Assembly (NCBI GenBank): GCA_963555925.1
Contig: CAUVXJ010000060.1
Span: forward strand, 17,444-81,443
DNA from: Protofrankia sp963555925
GTDB lineage: Bacteria > Actinomycetota > Actinomycetes > Frankiales > Frankiaceae
DNA: 64,000 nt
Reading direction: 5' to 3'
A program made the position numbers and the translations under genes. The notes under the pieces are model-generated. The model was not told the origin of the DNA, did no database searches, and saw only the letters and a program-made list of their open reading frames with translations. Of this stretch, positions 60,712 to 64,000 are shown piece after piece. Position 1 is the stretch's first letter. Every line of letters begins with the position of its first letter.

Positions 60712-61779
60712 TCAGCCGCGCTCGATCTCCGCGGTGACGTCGCGCCCCGGGTCGCCGTCGGGCCGGTATGAGTAGTCGCCAAGCCGCTGGCGGGCCACCA
60801 GGTCCTGGTAAACCTTCCGGTAACGCAGGCTGGCGACGTCGAAGGGCGAGTTCAGATCCGGTTCGTCTTCCGCTACCGCCCGCAGATACCGCTGGTTCTG
60901 CGGGCGGAGCGCCCAGTTGTCCTGCCGTGCGGTGAGGTGCCCGGCGAGTGGGGAAAGGTGTCGAGTCAACGGGGAGAGGCGCTGCAGGTTGAAGGTCACC
61001 GGGGTGCGGGTCCGGGTAGCCGACTCCGGGTTCGCCGGATGCAGCATCCGCACCGACATACCCGGCTCGTAGGAGCCATACAGCATGCAGACCCCGCTGC
61101 GGACATGCACGAGGGTCGCCATTCGGAAGTCCTGCCGCTCCGCCTTGAGCTGGCGGCGTCGCGCCTTGGCAATGGGCCGGCCGCCGGCGACGCGCGCCAT
61201 CATCACGGTCTCGGATGTGGACGAGACCCTGATCTCGCTGCCGGCCACCCGTTGCTGCCAGGAATGCAGGAGGTCTGCGTGGCTCAGATCCAGGAGGTTG
61301 TCACAGACCAGCTCGTAGCTGCAGTCGAAGACAACGTTACCCAGAAAGTGGCGTGGCAGGCTCTTGTCGACCGGAAGATGCGGAAGGTGGGGAATCAGGT
61401 CGAGCGAGGCTGCCGCCGGGTTGCCGTACCAGACCCACGCGTACCCGTATCGTTCGCCCACAGGGTAGAAGCCGGTGCCGGCCGTGAACTCGCTCGCCCG
61501 GTACCGCCCCCGCTCGCGGTCTTTCGGGGAATCTTCGGACGCCTTCAGCACGCCGTTGTCGCGCCACAGATAGATGGGTTGACCGTGAATGGGCCGCAGG
61601 ACCGATCGTCGGCCCACAAGCCTGGTATGCACGACCGGGAACCAGGCGTCGCGCAGCGCGAACGTACCGGGCCGGAAGTCGGCTGGTCCGGACGCCGTCC
61701 TGCTTTCCGGTAACACCGCGGTGTTCGTGTTCGTGCGCGGGTGCTCGGTGGTCATATGTGCGGGTGTCGTGGTGGTCAT
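60712..61779 (-). CDS. Rieske-oxygenase catalytic subunit lacking the Rieske cluster ligands
   Basis: The protein (about 355 aa) aligns with Rieske monooxygenases of the KshA/VanA type: DAWFPVVHTRLVGRRSVLRP, IYLWRDNGVLKASED, FYPVGERYGYAWVWYGNP. Where CxH...CxxH should bind the 2Fe-2S cluster it reads SPKDRERGRYRASEFTAGTG, so all four ligands are missing and the loop is short. The mononuclear iron motif is intact: CDNLLDLSHADLLHS with the bridging Asp and two His. It should need an external Rieske donor. Its ATG overlaps by ATGA the stop of the next protein, which has exactly the missing cluster. Substrate unknown. Confidence 0.82.
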   Translation of the reverse strand: MTTTTPAHMTTEHPRTNTNTAVLPESRTASGPADFRPGTFALRDAWFPVVHTRLVGRRSVLRPIHGQPIYLWRDNGVLKASEDSPKDRERGRYRASEFTAGTGFYPVGERYGYAWVWYGNPAAASLDLIPHLPHLPVDKSLPRHFLGNVVFDCSYELVCDNLLDLSHADLLHSWQQRVAGSEIRVSSTSETVMMARVAGGRPIAKARRRQLKAERQDFRMATLVHVRSGVCMLYGSYEPGMSVRMLHPANPESATRTRTPVTFNLQRLSPLTRHLSPLAGHLTARQDNWALRPQNQRYLRAVAEDEPDLNSPFDVASLRYRKVYQDLVARQRLGDYSYRPDGDPGRDVTAEIERG

Positions 61780-62978
61780 CGCACTTCCTTCGGGTCCTTG
61801 GCCGCCGACGCCGGGAGGCCAGGTGTGGTGACGAGTGCGGCGCGTAACTCCCGCAGCCCCTGGACGGCGGGATCGCACCCGCTCCCGACGCCGTCGGCGG
61901 CCGTCTCGAGCCGGTGCGCCATCCGCCCCGTCAGCGGCCGGCCGGCAACCGTCAGGCAGCAGGATGCGGACGCGAGACGCGAGCCGAGACCGAGCGTCTC
62001 GACACGCCAGCGCACGGTGGTGCGGTATGCGCCGACCGGAGTCAGCCCTACCACGACCCGCGCCACCGTCCGACCGGCGGGCGTTTCAGCGAGAGTGGTC
62101 GTCATTCCCGTGGCGGCGGTCGTCGCCGTTGTGGAGACGGTGGTCCGTTTGCTCACCGGGTCGTAGGTGCCCAGCCGGGGCAGGCTCCACGTCAACCGGC
62201 ACCGCCGGGCCGCCACTCCCGCGGCGTCGAGGACTACCTCAGGCCCGAGCATTTCGTCGCCGCCGCCGAGCAGCCAGCCCAGCCCGAGCGCCGCCCCCGG
62301 ATTGACCAGTAGTGCCTCGGAGAGCTCGGTGTGCGCCGCGCGGGCCTCGACTACCCCGCGGACGACCTGCCGGCTCGGCTGTACCCGCTCCCAGCCGGCT
62401 ACGGGCAGAACCGGCGTGAGTGGCTGCGGTGTGCCGGACCCGGTCCACACGAAGACGAACCCGCCTTCCTCCGAGACCGGATGGGCCGGCACCCCGATCC
62501 GTCCCGACGGCGTTTCCGGTCCGAGGTCCGGAATGACCGTGCACCGGCCGCTCGCCCCGTCAAACACCCAGCCGTGGTAGCCACAGCGCAGTCCCGCTGA
62601 GGTCACGGTGCCCATGGACAGCGGCATCCGTCGGTGCGGGCAGCGGTCGGTCAATGCGCGCACGACGCGGCCCTCATCGCGGTAGACGACGATCTGCCGG
62701 CCGCCCAGGCGGACGCCTCGAGGGGAGGCATACACCTCGGAACTGAACGCGACCGGCCACCATCCCGCGACCAGCCCGAACGGCTCGCGGTCTGCTACCC
62801 CGTCGGGGTCGGCGGGCCGGGTGCGCCCGGGTGACGGCCCGTCCGCCGCCTCGCTTGCCGGGGTCGGCCGCTCAGGCGTCCCTCCCCGTACCTGATCCGG
62901 GGCTGGCATGGCTGCGTGGGCCACCGATGCCAGCATGCCTGCGGTGGCGGGGTAGCCGTCTTCCGGGTGACCGATCAC
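61776..62978 (-). CDS. Rieske-domain partner subunit lacking the mononuclear iron site
   Basis: About 400 residues. After a 60-residue flexible head, FGLVAGWWPVAFSSEVY and a complete Rieske motif CPHRRMPLSMGTVTSAGLRC GYHGW are present. The downstream domain keeps the length of a Rieske-oxygenase catalytic domain, but where D-N-x2-D-x2-H-x4-H should be it reads EARAAHTELSEALLVNP, so the bridging Asp and at least one His are gone. It thus looks like an electron-transfer subunit derived from an oxygenase. GGAGG favours GTG at 62978 over 63002. It is upstream of, and translationally coupled to, the iron-only protein. Confidence 0.82.
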   Translation of the reverse strand: MIGHPEDGYPATAGMLASVAHAAMPAPDQVRGGTPERPTPASEAADGPSPGRTRPADPDGVADREPFGLVAGWWPVAFSSEVYASPRGVRLGGRQIVVYRDEGRVVRALTDRCPHRRMPLSMGTVTSAGLRCGYHGWVFDGASGRCTVIPDLGPETPSGRIGVPAHPVSEEGGFVFVWTGSGTPQPLTPVLPVAGWERVQPSRQVVRGVVEARAAHTELSEALLVNPGAALGLGWLLGGGDEMLGPEVVLDAAGVAARRCRLTWSLPRLGTYDPVSKRTTVSTTATTAATGMTTTLAETPAGRTVARVVVGLTPVGAYRTTVRWRVETLGLGSRLASASCCLTVAGRPLTGRMAHRLETAADGVGSGCDPAVQGLRELRAALVTTPGLPASAAKDPKEVR

Positions 62979-63184
62979 AGCGCCTCCTGGTCGTCGAGTC
63001 ACCGGTGCGCTCGGAATGCGGCCGGGCGTCGCGCGCCGCCGCCTTCGTTTGCTTTGGCGAGCGGGGACCGTCGGAATCGGTTGGGACGACTATAGCGCCG
63101 CCCAATCTATATGGACACCCAATAGCGGTCTTCTTGGCTCCGCGCACCAAAATCCGGTGCTGCGGACTGGCTTCCCGGACCCAT

Positions 63185-63424
63185 TCACCAGACAGGGCGA
63201 AGCGGCGGGATCGTGTCGCCTGCCAAGGTACGGATAATGGCGGCCAGCTCGGTGCTGGTCGTGCCCGAGCCGTGCAGCAGCTGGAAGACCAAGCCGTGCA
63301 CAGGGCGCAGCTCGGCGTAGCCCGCAGCGTCGAGACGGCTCACGAACTCGGAGAGGACCAGCTGAAAGGCCATGCCGAGTAGAAAGGTCAACTCGGTGCG
63401 CTCGAGTGGGTCTGCAGTCTCCAT
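63185..63424 (-). pseudogene. Truncated MarR-like regulator
   Basis: Reads LTFLLGMAFQLVLSEFVSRL DAAGYAELRPVHGLVFQLLH GSGTTSTELAA, the N-terminal helices of a MarR-type protein of the sort that guards actinobacterial catabolic genes, but it ends just where the recognition helix should begin. Only 79 residues remain. A perfect palindrome lies 33 bp before its start. Confidence 0.6.
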
Positions 63425-63457
63425 CGACCCATGTTGACACGCTTGTCTAAAGCAGGC

Positions 63458-63474
63458 TTACTTACGGTAAGTAA
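63458..63474. promoter_or_regulatory. Perfect palindromic operator
   Basis: TTACTTAC-G-GTAAGTAA, an 8-bp perfect inverted repeat in a locally AT-rich stretch, between the MarR-like remnant and the cupin-like gene. It has the look of a MarR/TetR binding site overlapping a promoter. Confidence 0.75.
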
Positions 63475-63497
63475 AGCGTTTTTACGCAGGAGGTATC

Positions 63498-63707
63498 ATG
63501 TACGTGGTCAGCGAGAGCGAGCAGGTCAATCCTGGCCAGGCGGCGATTCTGCCTGCGGGCGTGGTCCGGCAGCTCAAGGCGGTCGATCGAACGGCCTGCC
63601 GCCCCGGCCCCGAACGTGACGTCGGAGATGTCGGTCACGGGGAGGGCCGTCACGGCGCTGTCCGACGGGGCGCCTCGGTCGTCGGCTCTTGGCCCTCGCT
63701 GAGGTGA
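63498..63707 (+). pseudogene. Cupin-like protein fragment
   Basis: A strong CAGGAGG ribosome site precedes the ATG. The first residues MYVVSESEQVNPGQAAILPA GVVRQ resemble the second half of a cupin barrel, then the sequence becomes arginine-rich and unrelated. The 69-residue product seems a fusion of a cupin scrap to out-of-frame sequence. A minus-strand frame in the same place (63653-63462) is an alternative reading. Confidence 0.4.
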
Positions 63708-63832
63708 CAGGTGACCTCATAGTGACCTGACCGCGGACTCTGGCGGTGCTGTTGGCGGTGGGGGAGGCGCTGCCCACACCACACTCGGGGTTCCCGCGAG
63801 GGGTCCGCCGATTTGCGACGCTGATCATTGTG

Positions 63833-64000
63833 ATGATGTTGGCGGCGTGCGCGGTGTGTTCCCTGCTCGGCTGGCTGGTGCTCGCAGGCGGTCACGGAAT
63901 GTTCTGGCGGACTGATACCCGGCTTGATCCTCTGAGTGTCCGGATGGGTGGTGTGGCCGAGCCCGATGGTGGCTGGCCGGCCGTGACTGTGATCGTTCCT
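63833..64000 (+). CDS. Glycosyltransferase, N-terminal part (window edge)
   Basis: The frame gives a membrane segment LAACAVCSLLGWLVLAGG, then FWRTDTRLDPLSVRMGG and at the very end WPAVTVIVP, the beta-strand opening of GT-A family 2 glycosyltransferases. The layout resembles HpnB-type hopanoid-linked glycosyltransferases. The frame is open upstream of 63833, so the start is uncertain, and the gene continues outside the window. Confidence 0.55.
   Translation, partial: MMLAACAVCSLLGWLVLAGGHGMFWRTDTRLDPLSVRMGGVAEPDGGWPAVTVIVP

Noticed and set aside
1..64000. tRNA or rRNA genes
   Set aside because: No cloverleaf with a GGTTCGAATCC-type arm and acceptor pairing, and no rRNA-like conserved stretch, was found by reading both strands; a covariance search could still find one.

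Overview
The window is GC-rich throughout with strong G/C third-position bias, GTG/TTG starts and GGAGG-type ribosome sites. It carries mycelial-actinomycete protein families: a SARP/BTAD giant regulator, many TetR/MarR/IclR regulators, an F420-type LLM oxidoreductase, and an actinobacterial type I-E CRISPR system. A Frankia-like or related soil actinomycete fits best. This is judged from sequence style, not from a database match.

Layout. 0-7.2 kb: ketopantoate-reductase-like gene (cut by the window edge), a decayed ABC-transporter ATPase, a berberine-bridge-type FAD oxidase, a 1095-aa SARP-AAA-TPR regulator and superoxide dismutase. 7.6-14.2 kb: a complete hydroxycinnamate (p-coumarate/ferulate) catabolic operon resembling cou/phd, with MarR repressor, MFS importer, SDR dehydrogenase, amidohydrolase-type beta-ketoacyl-CoA hydrolase, CoA ligase and MaoC hydratase; palindromic CAGGAAACCTG boxes lie at its promoters. 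14.3-17.5 kb: formaldehyde dehydrogenase and a VanB-type reductase. 17.5-19.3 kb: broken toxin-antitoxin, hydratase and ligase remnants. 19.3-35 kb: a type I-E CRISPR-Cas locus (cas3, casABCDE, cas1, cas2) between two arrays (46 and 32 spacers) that are both transcribed outward. The leader of array 2 must overlap the 3' end of cas2, and array 1 starts from a 197-bp inverted copy of that same cas2 end. 35-36.8 kb: an ISL3-family insertion sequence abutting array 2 and truncating a PIG-L deacetylase gene.

37-51.3 kb: aromatic catabolism again: AraC regulator, aldehyde dehydrogenase, alcohol dehydrogenase, esterase, VanA-like Rieske demethylase with MarR regulator, then pobA-pcaHGBL with an IclR regulator. 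Hydroxycinnamate side-chain removal would give 4-hydroxybenzoate and vanillate; PobA and VanA/VanB-like proteins convert these to protocatechuate; the formaldehyde released is handled by the formaldehyde dehydrogenase; PcaHGBL opens the ring and carries it to 3-oxoadipate. 51.4-52.1 kb: an intact VapBC-type pair. 52.2-60.6 kb: a second acyl-CoA-like catabolic cluster (two SDRs, an HpaB/4-hydroxybutyryl-CoA-dehydratase-fold protein, acyl-CoA dehydrogenase, TetR, amidohydrolase, LLM oxidoreductase, TetR). 60.7-63 kb: two overlapping genes that look like one Rieske oxygenase split in function: one subunit keeps the Rieske cluster ligands but has lost the mononuclear iron site, the other keeps the iron site but has lost the Rieske ligands. 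63-64 kb: a truncated MarR-like gene, a palindromic operator, a cupin fragment and the start of a glycosyltransferase.

The most unusual points are the complementary Rieske pair, the CRISPR leader nested in cas2 and its inverted copy, and a short hairpin repeat (core CCCCTATTGCCGG) scattered at the ends of the catabolic genes on both sides of the CRISPR locus.
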